64,000 bases of DNA. Origin: Undaria pinnatifida (Eukaryota; Sar; Phaeophyceae; Laminariales; Alariaceae). The position numbers and the translations under genes are program-made. Shown one piece after another: positions 1-11,637 of this stretch (the first letter of the stretch is position 1; each line of letters starts with the position of its first letter). The stretch spans positions 6,744,296-6,808,295 of the forward strand of contig JABAKD010000028.1 in NCBI GenBank assembly GCA_012845835.1, given 5' to 3'. The notes under the pieces were generated by a model that worked only from the letters and a program-made list of their open reading frames with translations, had not been told where the DNA came from and did no database searches.

Positions 1-768
1 GCCATTGCGGGCGCAGCATGTTCCTACTCGTACTTCTGCACGCTCACCCTACTTGTAGACGCTTGCAAATATCTTAACCTTGTTTTTTTTATATACATAA
101 CGGTTAACGCAAACCACCGTAGGATACTCCCAGAAATTGCGCCTGGGCGTGAGACTGAACATCAAACTGGCGGCGGAGTGGGAGCGGAGTGGGAGCTCGA
201 CAACAACAAGCGAAAACCTGCGGGGCCAGCTGTGGGTAACACCTGCAGCGCCGTTGTCGGCATCACCTACAACGGGCTGCGCCTGTTTTGCTTGGTTCTC
301 GTCGTACCCCCACTTTGCCCCCGGTTTCGTGTCCAGTCTCACGCCACGGTTATGGACGTTGCTGGGACTACGGCGGTGGTTCACCTTAGCAAGGAATGGG
401 CGTCACTATAAATGTACATCGAGTGACATGACGTGATGATTCAACAGAGCACCAATCATTTCGGAGGATCCGGTTCCAAGGGTTCCTGGGGGGTGAAATG
501 ACTGAGTCCCGCCAGTCCCAAGGATTCCTGTCGAACGGTTTAGTTATGAGCCGTCAAGGCGTCTTTAGAGTTATCATACTAGACTGTAGGTTTAGTTGTG
601 GAGTTCCCTAACGGCTGCGCGTCAAGGGGCAAGAGTGCCGTCAACCGTCAACCGACATAATTGGTTCCTGTGAATACATGGGGGGTTAAATGGCTGGGTG
701 TCGCCAATCGCAAAGGCACCCCGGGGCCGAAATGATTGGTATCCCGGAGGATTGGTACTCTGACAATA

Positions 769-1130
769 TTGCACCATTGCCTGCCGCCAAGGTACCACCC
801 CGTTTTACTGATGCAGCAGGTACATACAACGCATTGGTGCTCTGACGATATTTGCACCATTGCCTGTCGCCAAGGTACAACCTGGTTTTACTGCTGCACC
901 AGCCATATACAATGCTACAAAAAAGCAGGGATGGTATTAACCTCGGTACCGGTGATCACCGGTTATGAATCTGCGGGGGGTGGGTTACATGAACAGTCCG
1001 CCTTTGCACCATTGCCTGTCGCCAAGGTGCAACTTGGTTTTACTGCTGTACCAGGCATATACGCTACAAAAAAGCAGGGATGGTATTAACCTCGATACCG
1101 GTGATCACCGGTCATGAATCTACTGGGGGT
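769..1130 (+). repeat. Degenerate three-copy tandem repeat
   Basis: The block around GCACCATTGCCTGYCGCCAAGG recurs at about 772, 853 and 1006. The last two copies share long downstream sequence, including AAAAAAGCAGGGATGGTATT and the palindrome CCGGTGATCACCGG (about 945 and 1100), giving a unit of about 153 bp for copies 2 and 3. No coding role is apparent. Confidence 0.75.
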
Positions 1131-1994
1131 GGGTTAGGTTACATCAAGAGTCCGGGTGAATTTCTATATGATCCATGTTTCTTATCCTCGGGGTAAAAAC
1201 GCCTGCATATCCAATGGAAACCTTTCCTTCGTGCGGCCTAACTTGAGGCTTCTAACCCAGGACTGCACGAAGAATTCGACCCCCGGGTTATTTGGGTTAT
1301 CACCGGTGGGTAATGTAAAAAGCTGAAAATAGGCGATTTATCGTGCTGTAAAAAGGGTTTTTTTAGATCATGGGTACTATTATCCGTGCACAATGCTGCC
1401 CGGTACAGCAGTATCTGGTCTTCACTCGCTTTAGCACCTAACAGGTACGTATCACAACTCCTACGAGCACACCGGTTAGCCGATTACAAACAAGGCTGTT
1501 CTGTGTTCTGCAATCTGTGGAGGCATGCGCTGCTTGCTGCCTGCCTGCTGCGGTAGACTGCAACGGCAGTGCTCAACGACAGAGCGCAAGAAGACCCCCG
1601 TGCTGGTTGGAAAAATACCAGGTATCGCTCGTACGATAGGTACGATACTTCACCAGCAAAGAAGCGACAGCGGGTGCATCGGACCACCGAGCTTAGCGAC
1701 AGCACCGCCCCTACTACAACTCGTGCAACAAAAGGTGAAAAAGAAGCTTTTCGTCCAGTCAGCCCAGCAGCCCAGCTGTCAAGGTTACGAAGATAAAAGT
1801 TTCAGAGCTCAAAGCTAGCTACTCAAAGCGCGGCACGGCAGGAGCACTACAGCCGTCATATGGCGCGGAGACCAGACGCAAGGCACCACGCACGCGGAAT
1901 GAATCATCTTTACAGCTTTGGTGGTCCCCGCCCTCTCAGAAGAACGCTGGCACGGCGACCGTGCAAGCTATGAAGGAACAGGAACACGCACCGA

Positions 1995-2399
1995 TTGCCG
2001 ATGAGCACAGCGGCAGCAGCCAGTTATGCTGTTGCTAGACTGGAGATGGCAGAATGCCGTTGTTCTTTCTGCAAGGGGGAAGGGAGTGCAATGTCGCGCA
2101 ACACCAGAGGTTTTCAAGCACAGCAGGCGCAACAGATGCTAAATGCAGCACAGACGGAACCACTGCCGAGGCTGAGGCGTACGTGGACTGTTCTCTCAGT
2201 GCCTCACCTTCTCAAGCGTGACCAGCTGGTGCAGATTGGCGGTTGCGGGGCACTGCGCCAAAATGTTTTCCTGCTCCTGCGCGACGAGATTGGGTTTCAG
2301 TGGTATACGAAAAATATTTCTATTGCGGAGACAGGGGATGAATATCAAATGCGTGTAACGGGTTTTCGTTCGTTGCAGTTGCGAGGTAAATACTCGTAG
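1995..2399 (+). CDS. Weak ORF, hypothetical protein
   Basis: This is an intronless 134-codon ORF that I do not recognise. It has a cysteine cluster near residues 22-28 (CRCSFCKG) and a basic middle region. Upstream frames at 1569-1796 and 1800-2010 also look mildly protein-like (lysine/arginine-rich), so the stretch could be the remains of a split gene or a degraded element. Neither splice sites nor a known domain support it. It could equally be a chance frame. Confidence 0.2.
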   Translation: MPMSTAAAASYAVARLEMAECRCSFCKGEGSAMSRNTRGFQAQQAQQMLNAAQTEPLPRLRRTWTVLSVPHLLKRDQLVQIGGCGALRQNVFLLLRDEIGFQWYTKNISIAETGDEYQMRVTGFRSLQLRGKYS

Positions 2400-4514
2400 C
2401 TGATTGCCCTCCTAAATATCCCAACCAAGCAGACCCAAGCTCTCTCCCTTTTTTTGCTGTCCAGTCAGATATACCCACACCAAAGCACTCCTCTCTCCTC
2501 GCCCCCCCCCCCCCATCGTTCTTTTCATTTGTTGTGAGTGGTGACAGCGTGGCAACACGCATCATGATAATCAGCAGAGCAGAGCGGCAACGACGCAACA
2601 ACAACGAACAACGTGTACGACTGGAATCAATCGCAGGATCCTGAGACTGGAGAGAAACCGCAAATTTGAAACGGTATGATTCAACGAGCCCATCTATGTT
2701 ATAGAGCTCTCTGGTACGCATACCACATTTTGACCGTTTACTTGTCTCATCAAATAACTACCTCGGCGAGGAGAGCGCATCACACACATACATGTCATAC
2801 ATACCTTGTACACAGAATGGTTGGTTATGGAAAATCGTCCGCTTGACCCTGACTACATCCACGGGGGGAGTCACCGACCTATATCCTTCATGAGGACAAA
2901 ATACAGAACACACGCGAACGACCTTCCGTAAAAATTGTGAAGCTGTGTATTAACGACCAGGTTTATTTCACAAACACCATACAGTACTTGTACAAGTGTC
3001 ACAAAAAAAACACAGATCTAATAATGTACTACGCAGCATGCAAAGTTAAGTTTCAACCATCCAATCGTTCGTACTCACAGCTGACGTCAGACGTTCTTCA
3101 ATTTTGGTATAAAAAAAATACCCAATACATGCTGCTCTCCCCCCTCTCCTTTGAAGCAACACGCAGGCCTTGGGTTTGTTGTTGTTTGGGTGTATTGAGA
3201 CACGCGCGACACATTATTATACATAAATCAGGACAGGAAACAGAAAACGGGAAACAGGAAAAAACAAAAAAACAACAAACAAAATAATAGTCTAATGCAT
3301 GTGCGAGGGTCGTCTCGGCTGCTGCATAAAAAAAACGTGGTTGACAAGTTTATTGCGAATGATACGATTACCCGGACCTACTTGCACCTGCTCTCCTCCT
3401 ACCTGGTAGTTGTAACGGTTACATCTACTAACTGCAGCTGGTATCATGCAGTAGTATCACCAACATCATCAGCCGTCTCGTGAGAAACCTTAAATCCGGC
3501 TCTTCTACTAGACTATATCCTCCTTACTTAAACCAGGTTGGTGTTGTTAGGGCCAAACGCCAGAAATAATAACAAGATTTTTTTTTTTTGCGATCAATTT
3601 CTTATTTTCGTCGCCGAGGATACCAACAAGCTTCCTGGTGGACACGTAGTATCCGGGGGCCAGGCCACCCAGAGGAAGGGAGAGTTGGTCCTTTAAATCC
3701 TAGGCCGCGTGTAAGCTACGTACAACACTTCTTTTTTGTAAGTATTTGTAATTTCTAGGCTAGGCTGTTTTCGTACGAAAAGGCCGACATCTGAGGGGTG
3801 TTTGTTGTTCTGTGGGCACGAAGTTGTCCCGCGTGCGTAGGCAGTGGCTGCAGCAGCAAAAAAGAAGTGAGTGTAATCGACGCGCGGCGCATAGTGGCCC
3901 TCTCTACAGAACACGGAACGCAGCAAAAGTGGACCTTCTAGTAGTAGTGGTCTTCTCAGCAAGGGTGGAACGTCCTCGATTCGACCATCAAGAACTGGCT
4001 GGCTGGTTTACGTATAGTAAATAATCTGGACCTATCTACGAGTGAGTCTAAAGGTTCACTGTCAACCACGAAGCACCTAATAAGCCCCGTACGTAACGCC
4101 GTAACGCTAACTAACGTCGGTCCGTCCCATCCACCGAAACTAAAAAAGTAACGGGAAACATCCCGCGCGGAAGTGCTCGGCGGCAGTTTAGCCGGGATGT
4201 TGAGCGTTGCTTCTCAGTCATACAACAAAAGCGGCAGCACAGATATTAAATATTAGCATAGAAAGATTTTGCCGTACCATGGCCAACGTTCGCCGTCAAC
4301 ATTAATGAGAGGTAGATCTTGCCGTACGATAACACAAAGCGAACGCCCGCTGTCAACAACACGACCGAGATCAATCCTGCTGAAATATGACTTGTCCAGC
4401 GTTGTTGGTTGACATAATAACTGGTAAACAGGATGATGGGACTGTGCATTGCCCCTCACCAACCGTTTTGTCGAAGATAACTCCGTATCGCTGTAAAACA
4501 ATAAAGCTAGCGCC

Positions 4515-4798
4515 GGTAGAGCGGGGTGTTCTGCCCCAAACCTTTTTCGCCCCCCCACATCGGTTCAGCTGACGACTGTCGCCGGAGAACGGGTTTTGAG
4601 GGTTAACCGAACAAGGGGTACCCCAGGTTGTGATATTCAAGCTTCATTCAACATGTGTTTCACAAAAAAAGTGCTTCGCACAATAATATTTTCCGTTTGT
4701 GAGACTCCAGGCTAAAACCTGGAGAATACAAGAGAGCTCGCCCCGGTGGAGCGGCGTTTTCTGCCCCAAACCTTTTGCCCCCCCCACATCGGTTCAGA
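4515..4798 (+). repeat. Pair of ~50-bp direct repeats
   Basis: A block beginning GAGCGG and containing TTCTGCCCCAAACCTTTT, a C run and ACATCGGTTCAG occurs at 4519-4568 and again at 4748-4798 with few differences. It is probably a fragment of a dispersed repeat. Confidence 0.7.
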
Positions 4799-6196
4799 TT
4801 ATTCATAATAATGCATACACGTCGACGGCAGCCCTCCCGCGAACGAACTCAATCGTTCTTCAAAGATACCAGGTATGCGCGTGTGATACATCCCTGGTAC
4901 TACAGGCGCACGTGCCGGCAACAAAATCCAGCCCACTCTAACCACCACAAGCTGACCGTTACATACCCAGTGGCCGCTACTTGCGCAGTGGTGTCAAACA
5001 AAATGTATGTGAAATCGTTTCCCCGCTGAAAAATGGCGCCAAAACCCGGTATGATGTCAAACGACAACGTCCGAGAAATTCCAAACAATCAAATGCGATC
5101 AATAAAAAAAGGTTGGGCGTCTAGTTGGCAAAATTGCAACCACATTATCCCTTTTATTATTTTCCCTCGCCCTGTTTTTGATCAATTAAACAATTCCATT
5201 CAAAAGCAATTACCATTTAGTAGACTGAAGCCGCGGATACGATTTCCCGATATGTCTCAGCAAACGAAAAAACGCCTTCCCAAACCCCCTAATCTCCTGC
5301 CAGCCCCGGTCCCCTGATGTCACGTGTCCCAAACTTACTTCCAAAGCAGCATGAAACAAAAACGGACGCCGAAAGCAAATGCCGGGGGACAATAAAAAGA
5401 AGGAATGGGTACCGTTCCCATTTCCTCCTCTGACGAATAGAAGAGGTGTGATTGCACACCAATTTTACTCTTCACACCTGCACCTGAGATTTTGACAAAT
5501 TATCGTGACATTCATAGTTCTCGTTGGCACAACGAACGCCCATTTCAAGCGATCTGCTATTGTCTTAATCGTCACCGGCCAGGCTCCACCTTGTTTCGCC
5601 ACGACTCTGTGCCAGCTGCCCGCGGTCGGAAACCGTTCCATCGGTTACAACCCTACCGGCTATATATCCCTACAAAATACAGTAACCTCTGACCTACAAG
5701 AAAAACAAAAGACAAAAAAGGCAAACAGGAAACAACACCCACGATGCTTGAAGTGCGTAGAACAGGTGTATAGGGGTACCTACAGCAAAACAAAACCAAC
5801 GTACTTGAAGCCTATAAGCGTACTACTGTCAAACCCCGGGATCAACGACATGTAAGGAACCCCCCTGCAAATCACGACGCAAAATACGCCATCGGGTTCA
5901 ATATCAACTACTTACTACGCACGCACGCACACGCGTACGAGCATATGAGGGCGGGCGGGTATCAAGGCGCCATCCCTACTACCACCACCGCGACTACCAG
6001 CGCCGCAGCGACTACCACCTCTCCCGCTAATACCGCCGCCACCGATGTTACCGCCGCCACCACTACCACCGCCGCCATTGTCAACCACCGGCACTACTAC
6101 AATCGCCCCTACCACCGCCACCACCATCCCGACCACCACCCCCACCAACACTACCACCGTCACCGCTGCCGTCACCCTCGCCTCCGTACATTCCGA

Positions 6197-9100
6197 TCAG
6201 ACCGCACCGTTTCCCCCAACCCCGGCCCGGACATCCCGGAACATATTCTCTATATCCGCAGCGGACACGACCGCATCCCCGCCGCCTTGCATCTTGGCCC
6301 GCAGGTGCTCCTTCACTACGTCCGCCATTCGTCTGTACCCTGCAGCCATCGCCATCTACCAGCATAACAGAAAAGTCGTCGCAAAGGGAAGGAGGGAGGG
6401 GTGGAGGGAATAGAGCAGGGGGGAAAAGGAGGGTAGGGATCACCGTATGCTCCGGCAGCGGCGGCAGGATCAACCGACCGTACGGCAAAGAGGACCCGAC
6501 GACGGGTACGGCAAAAGGCGCTGGAGATGAGCGCGCGGGCGGCGAACAGGGGCCTCTGTATTTCTAGCTACACATACCTGCACGTGGTTTTGAGACGTGA
6601 CATCCTACAAAATACAGCCGGAACTTCCCCAAAGGTCACGAAAAAAAGTTAAAGCCGGAACTCTCCACAACCCCAAATTATCACACTTCGTCAACGGTTG
6701 TGCTCCAAAGGGACAAGGGGGCCTTATCAAGACAGCCAGTGTCGAGCGCCTTCAGAGAGAAGCGTGCACGAAGCGGGGCACTTAACGTGCTACACAAACA
6801 CCCTCCACCCGGCGGCCGGGCATACTCTGTAGGAAACCTCAAATGTTGGACCGCACGTCGGATGGAGGGTACGAGACAGTGTTGTGGGGCTGCACTCAGT
6901 ATCGACAAAAGTCGTAGTCTTAGAGAACATAGACCCTCGCATCCCCACAACGTCGAGAGTCTGCGGCGGGGAAGGGGGGGAAGGGGCGGGAGGGGGGTAC
7001 AAGCGGAAAGGAAAGAGGTGGACGGTGACAATAATCGGCGGACATGTCCGCGCCAGACGAACACCGACGGACACACGGCGAAAACCAATGAAAAAATCGG
7101 TGGAGAGACGGTTTACGCTTCCATCTGGTCTTTGTTGGATACACATTATACATAACAGCGGGGATGATGAGGTTATCAAAACTCGACCAAAAACTCAAAA
7201 AGCCAGGTGGCGCTGTGGACGTGTCGTGTTACGGCCAACAAGCTATCGAAACCCCGAGGCTAACGCCACATAACACGCAAGACACCACACCCCCGGAAAC
7301 GAAATTCAGAGACGATTTCCTCCAAAACCATGGGGAATACACAACAGAAATGGCGGCTTTTATTTGTTCACTCTCTCTGTTGTCGATAAAATAATCTTTT
7401 AAACAATAAAAATGTCCGAGGAGAGTTTACCTTACGTTTTGTATTTTTTTTAATTTTCAATTTTACTCTCAAGCCCAACTCGTATAGTACGAGGTCAGGT
7501 TTTGCCCTCGGCGACTTTCTGGACGAGCCGTAGTATACGCTATGCTGACTAAACATCATCGTCGGAGGTTAACGAAGTTCCCCTTTCGCACGAATCACGG
7601 AATGTGCCATAGGCATGTGACAGTTTTTCGTTTTATCTTCACCTGCTGGTGGTGGGGTAGCTGGGCAAGAGCGTTCATGCTCTGGGTCTCGATGCTTTCC
7701 CCTCCTTCGTCTGCGAGTTCCTCGTTCTGCGCCGCGATCACCTGCGAATGGTGGAGGGTCGCCGCGTCAGCGTCCCCTCCCCGACAACGGTGATCTTACA
7801 GTTGCAGTGCCTCAGTTAGGCGGTCGGAGTAAGGCGCTATCCCGATTTAAGGCGGTCATCGTGACCTGAAATGAACAAGCCGGCTTCCCCCAATAAGGCA
7901 GTCATATTGCTCTGGCACACCACCGCCTTTCCTGGGGGGGGGCTATATAGTGCTGTATCCCTTTTCCAACTATTAATGGTAACCTTTATCTGTTAGAAGC
8001 CTAGTAGCCGTTTATTTTTAGTTCCCATATCGGGAGTGCAGTGCTAAAAGGCATACACCTTTTTACAGTTGCACAGGGTTGGGGCCCAAAAACGCGGGCG
8101 CACATCTAGAGAGGTTAAAGGCGACATGTTTTTTTCTCATCTGCAGGATGGATTAAAGAAAATAAACACGAAACGAAACGAAAGACAAACGGGCGGTGCG
8201 GGGGCGACATTACCCTTTTTATTACCCTGGGCGGACCGCCGCGCAAAAACGAGAAGCCGCACGCACGGCGACGAATCGACGGGACCGGCTGCAGGCAATC
8301 GTTTGCGTTTGAGCTCCTCTTCGGGCTAACGCATTTCTCTGCTCTGGAGGGGAACAGGTTTCCTCCCCAAAAATGTACGAACTGACTGACTAGCTGTATG
8401 ACAAGCTAGCTGTATGGAACGGAACCTTGTTCCGTCTTGGTCTTGCGTCACCGTCATGCGCCCGTACAAATACGCATTTAGCACAGATGATTATCGACCC
8501 GAACAGTATCGAACTCACAGCTGACGTGCTAAAAATAAACCCATAAAGCACAAGCACGTTAGGGAAGGATATGGGACGGTACAAAGGGTGGATGGAAATT
8601 GCGTCAGGAGCCACCGCTTCTGTGGCCGTCGCGTGTACGAAAGCGACAATTCGGCCTTCTTCGCAACGGCATTTTTCTTCAGAACGCGGAACCCAATAAG
8701 AGACGAAGGCGACAGCAAGCAATACAACCCTGCACACCACTATTCACAAGCATGTCAGCCTCCCCTCCTCCCCCCACTCCCTCCTCCGTTCCGTGTGGTC
8801 TCATCCCTTCACTGATGGCGACGGATACCTGTGAGTACGTACCACTCGGACAGATAGCTCCTTCCCCCGCCCCCGCCCCGTCACCGCCTCCTGCACCCCC
8901 ACCTCCCCCCGACCCCTCCAATCCCTCACTGCCCCGCCCCGACTCCCACCTACCCATTCCCCCTTCGCCCCACCTCCGCCAAAAGAAAACGAGAGCAGAG
9001 AAGAAAAAACTGACCTCCTGCAGGTCGACGTCCTCGCCCGAAAGCGAGGCCATCACGGCCTCCCGGTCGACCTCCCCCCCTTCCACCTTCCAGGTCATCT

Positions 9101-10767
9101 CCGCGCCGTCCTCGAGGTGGAGGAGGCGGTACTTGTCCACGAAGCATACGTCGTGGTCGGCCTCCTCGAAAGCCTCGTAGGCGTCGTAGTGCAGAGTGAA
9201 CACGGGGAGCTCGTCCTCCTCCCCTCCCCGCTCCCCGGTCTTGGAGCCGACGACGGAGCATCCCCACCACTGTTTTCGTGTATTTTTGTTGTCCGGTCCC
9301 CGGGTTTTTGGGGCGGAGGGAGTGTAAATTTGGGGGCGTAAGGCGCAGAATGGGGGAGAAAGGCGACGGTGTTACTATTGACAATGAGACGTGCGAGCGC
9401 GGAGTGCGAGATTTTGATGTCTTGGTTTTTATTTGCAAATGTCGTCAAGTTGTGTGCGTTGGTGTGTACTGCCGGGTCCGTCGAGACTGGAGGAGTTGTG
9501 ACGGGCATGACCTGACGCGCTACTTACTGCTTGTCGCATATAGCTGTAGGTATAGATACCGGTAGCAAATGTTAGGGGTTTCACATGTCCATGATCCCAT
9601 GTTACATCCAGGGGCACCGCCCATTCGAGTTCATCCGTAGTGCCGTAATTTCACTCGGGCGCGCAAAAAACGAAGCCCGAGCCATGTCAACAGGCAGCGG
9701 ATTGGGAGCAACCGTTAGCGAGTTATTGTACAGCAGCAGTACGTTTATGATATTAAAATTCACGGGACTCTTGCCTCAAGCAGGGGCGTCGTACTCTCCT
9801 GCTGCAATGTATTTACGGAATACGCCAGTCGTCGACGTCACGCATGTCTACAATGTCTAACATGTCTCGACCATTTTCGCTGTCTCGAGCCGGTTAATAG
9901 TTTAGACTACTGACTAGACTATTTACTGATTACTGACTGCATTGCCTGAGTCTGTGTAGTAAGGTGGTGTCATACTGCCGCTGTAAGACTGCATCCGCGT
10001 TATGCGAGACAAAACTACTTTGAATTACGAGTAGTGGGGAGTCATTTCGCAATCACAGCTCTACTAATTGGGTTGCAGGGCGCAGGGTGCAAGCGGTGCA
10101 TTTAGGTTACCTGGCAGGTGGTTCATGGGTTGGTAGACTACCATACTCACACGAGTAGGTTCCACAACGCCACCGGAGTCGATGCTACGACAAGACCATC
10201 CCCTTGCTGCTGCGGTAACGTTGTACCTGGTACCCGGCCTCCTGACTACATGACCAGACCTGGTTACACGACCAGCATACTCGTAAGCAGTACCTGGTAC
10301 GCATAGAGTAGAACCTTTTAACACTGACATGTGTCATTTCTGTGAGTGCTTGATGGGATCTTTCTCGGGCACAAACCACACCGCACCCTCCTCACCTTCT
10401 CAGTGCTTTTATCATCCTCCTCCAGAACCCACATCACCTCCAACCTCGACCCCACGGCCAGCCCTACCGATCGGAGAGCCTCCGCCTCCACCCTCTCCGA
10501 GTCCGTTGGCCCCGAACCCCCCCCTGAACCCCCCCCCTCCCCCATTGTAACCTTCTGCTGCTGGCAGGGTTCTTGCCCGTTCAGTGCGGCTTTCACGTCA
10601 AGCTGCTTACTATCCTCATCATCACCCGAGCTGGGTTTGGCGACCTTCGCTGGCGGAGGACCGCCCGCCACCCCGTCCTGGTTGGTGTCGTGTTCCTCCG
10701 GGGCCCTCTTGGCTCCCTGTTGTTCTCCGGTTGCGCTGGGCGCTGGCCCTGCCGCGCCGGATGACAT
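6197..10767 (-). CDS. Tudor-like domain protein, 4 exons
   Basis: Exons on the minus strand: 10767-10396, 9269-9015, 7741-7643 and 6355-6197 (stop TGA). All junctions are phase 0 with GT..AG ends (donors GTGAGG, GTCAGT, GTGAAG; acceptors ACAG, GCAG, GTAG), giving 294 aa. Residues 1-95 are low-complexity Ser/Gly/Ala/Gln. A Tudor-like barrel follows at about 105-190: a strand ending in MWVL, an aromatic WWGC straight after the first junction, LHYDAYEAF, then FVDKYRLLHLEDG. An acidic segment fills exon 3, and exon 4 is helical (GYRRMADVVKEHLRAK). Tudor-like folds usually bind methylated histone tails or other methylated proteins, so a nuclear chromatin role is likely but inferred. The start ATG begins a uniformly coding exon, and the gene is divergent from its right neighbour. 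I do not recognise the family more precisely. Confidence 0.75.
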
Positions 10768-11637
10768 GCTGCTGCTTGCGCTGTGTTTGGTGTGCTTATG
10801 TGTGCTTTGGTTCGCTCGACCTCTCCGGGAGTACGACCAGCGATAGAAACGAGAACCCTCTTGAATATTTTCGAAATTTCAATTTTCAAGTGTCAGGTTT
10901 CACAGTTTTGTTCCCTGCTGATGCTTGCCCCCTCTTTCGTTTACGTGTGTATTCCTAGGTGATAGTGGGCGTGGGCGCTTGTAGAGGCAGTACAGACGAC
11001 CTACTCCACGAACGACAGCTACGAGCGCTTTGTTGCGACGTGGTTTGAACTGCACCCGGGGGCGGGAACACCGGAAACGTTTGAAAACAAGGGGTTTGTA
11101 TAGTGGTTGGAAGCGTGCTTCTGATGATGAGAGGTTGATGATGAGGTTACGCCGCACACCGCATGAGGCAACCACAGCTCACAGGAACACAGGCAGCAAA
11201 CAGCAGACAGCAGACTACAGGCAGAATACAGAACACAGCAGGCAACCGGCAGAAAACCCTAGCCACACGCTCTAGTTGCCATCTGCTTGGCGGGAATAAG
11301 ATTAACCACAGGCTTGGGTGGAAGGCAGGGTGCCAGGGCGACCTACAAGGTGCCGCCCTAGTCCAGCGGAGCACTCCATTCAACAGTGGTTCTAACATTT
11401 GGCTGGGCACAGCTCGTCCCCTACCCATTGCACAGACTAGAGGGCTCAACCACCGACCACGACCACGACTACGACTGAGGCTAGTACTGCCGCTGCTGCT
11501 ACTGTTGTAGCAGAGGAGATATATAGAGGAGAGGAGAGGAGGGGAGAGATTCAGGCACTTGGTTGGACAAATCGCGGGTCCATAATAGTGGGAGCGGAGC
11601 AGGGCGAGCGGCGTAGCTGTCAACGGGCATAAGTATC
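10768..11637. promoter_or_regulatory. Shared divergent intergenic region
   Basis: These 870 bp separate the start codons of the minus-strand Tudor-like gene and the plus-strand Rsa3-like gene, so both promoters should lie here. I see no clear TATA box or other named element. The stretch has several CAG-rich words (11190-11250) and a purine-rich GAGGAGAGGAGAGG block at 11525-11547. Confidence 0.5.

Larger units (their letters stand above)
1..6196. other. Gene-poor left flank
   Basis: No exon here has convincing splice sites plus protein-like sequence. It holds a three-copy tandem repeat (769-1130), one weak ORF (1995-2399), a duplicated ~50-bp block (4515 and 4746) and a CCA/CCG-type trinucleotide-rich stretch (5975-6190). 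The other long open frames are AT-rich, overlap on both strands and look random. Confidence 0.5.

Noticed and set aside
5945-6488. Thr/His-rich plus ORFs and a Gly-rich minus ORF
   Set aside because: They come from CCA/CCG trinucleotide-rich DNA. Only 6197-6355 on the minus strand is coding, in a different frame from the Gly-rich ORF.
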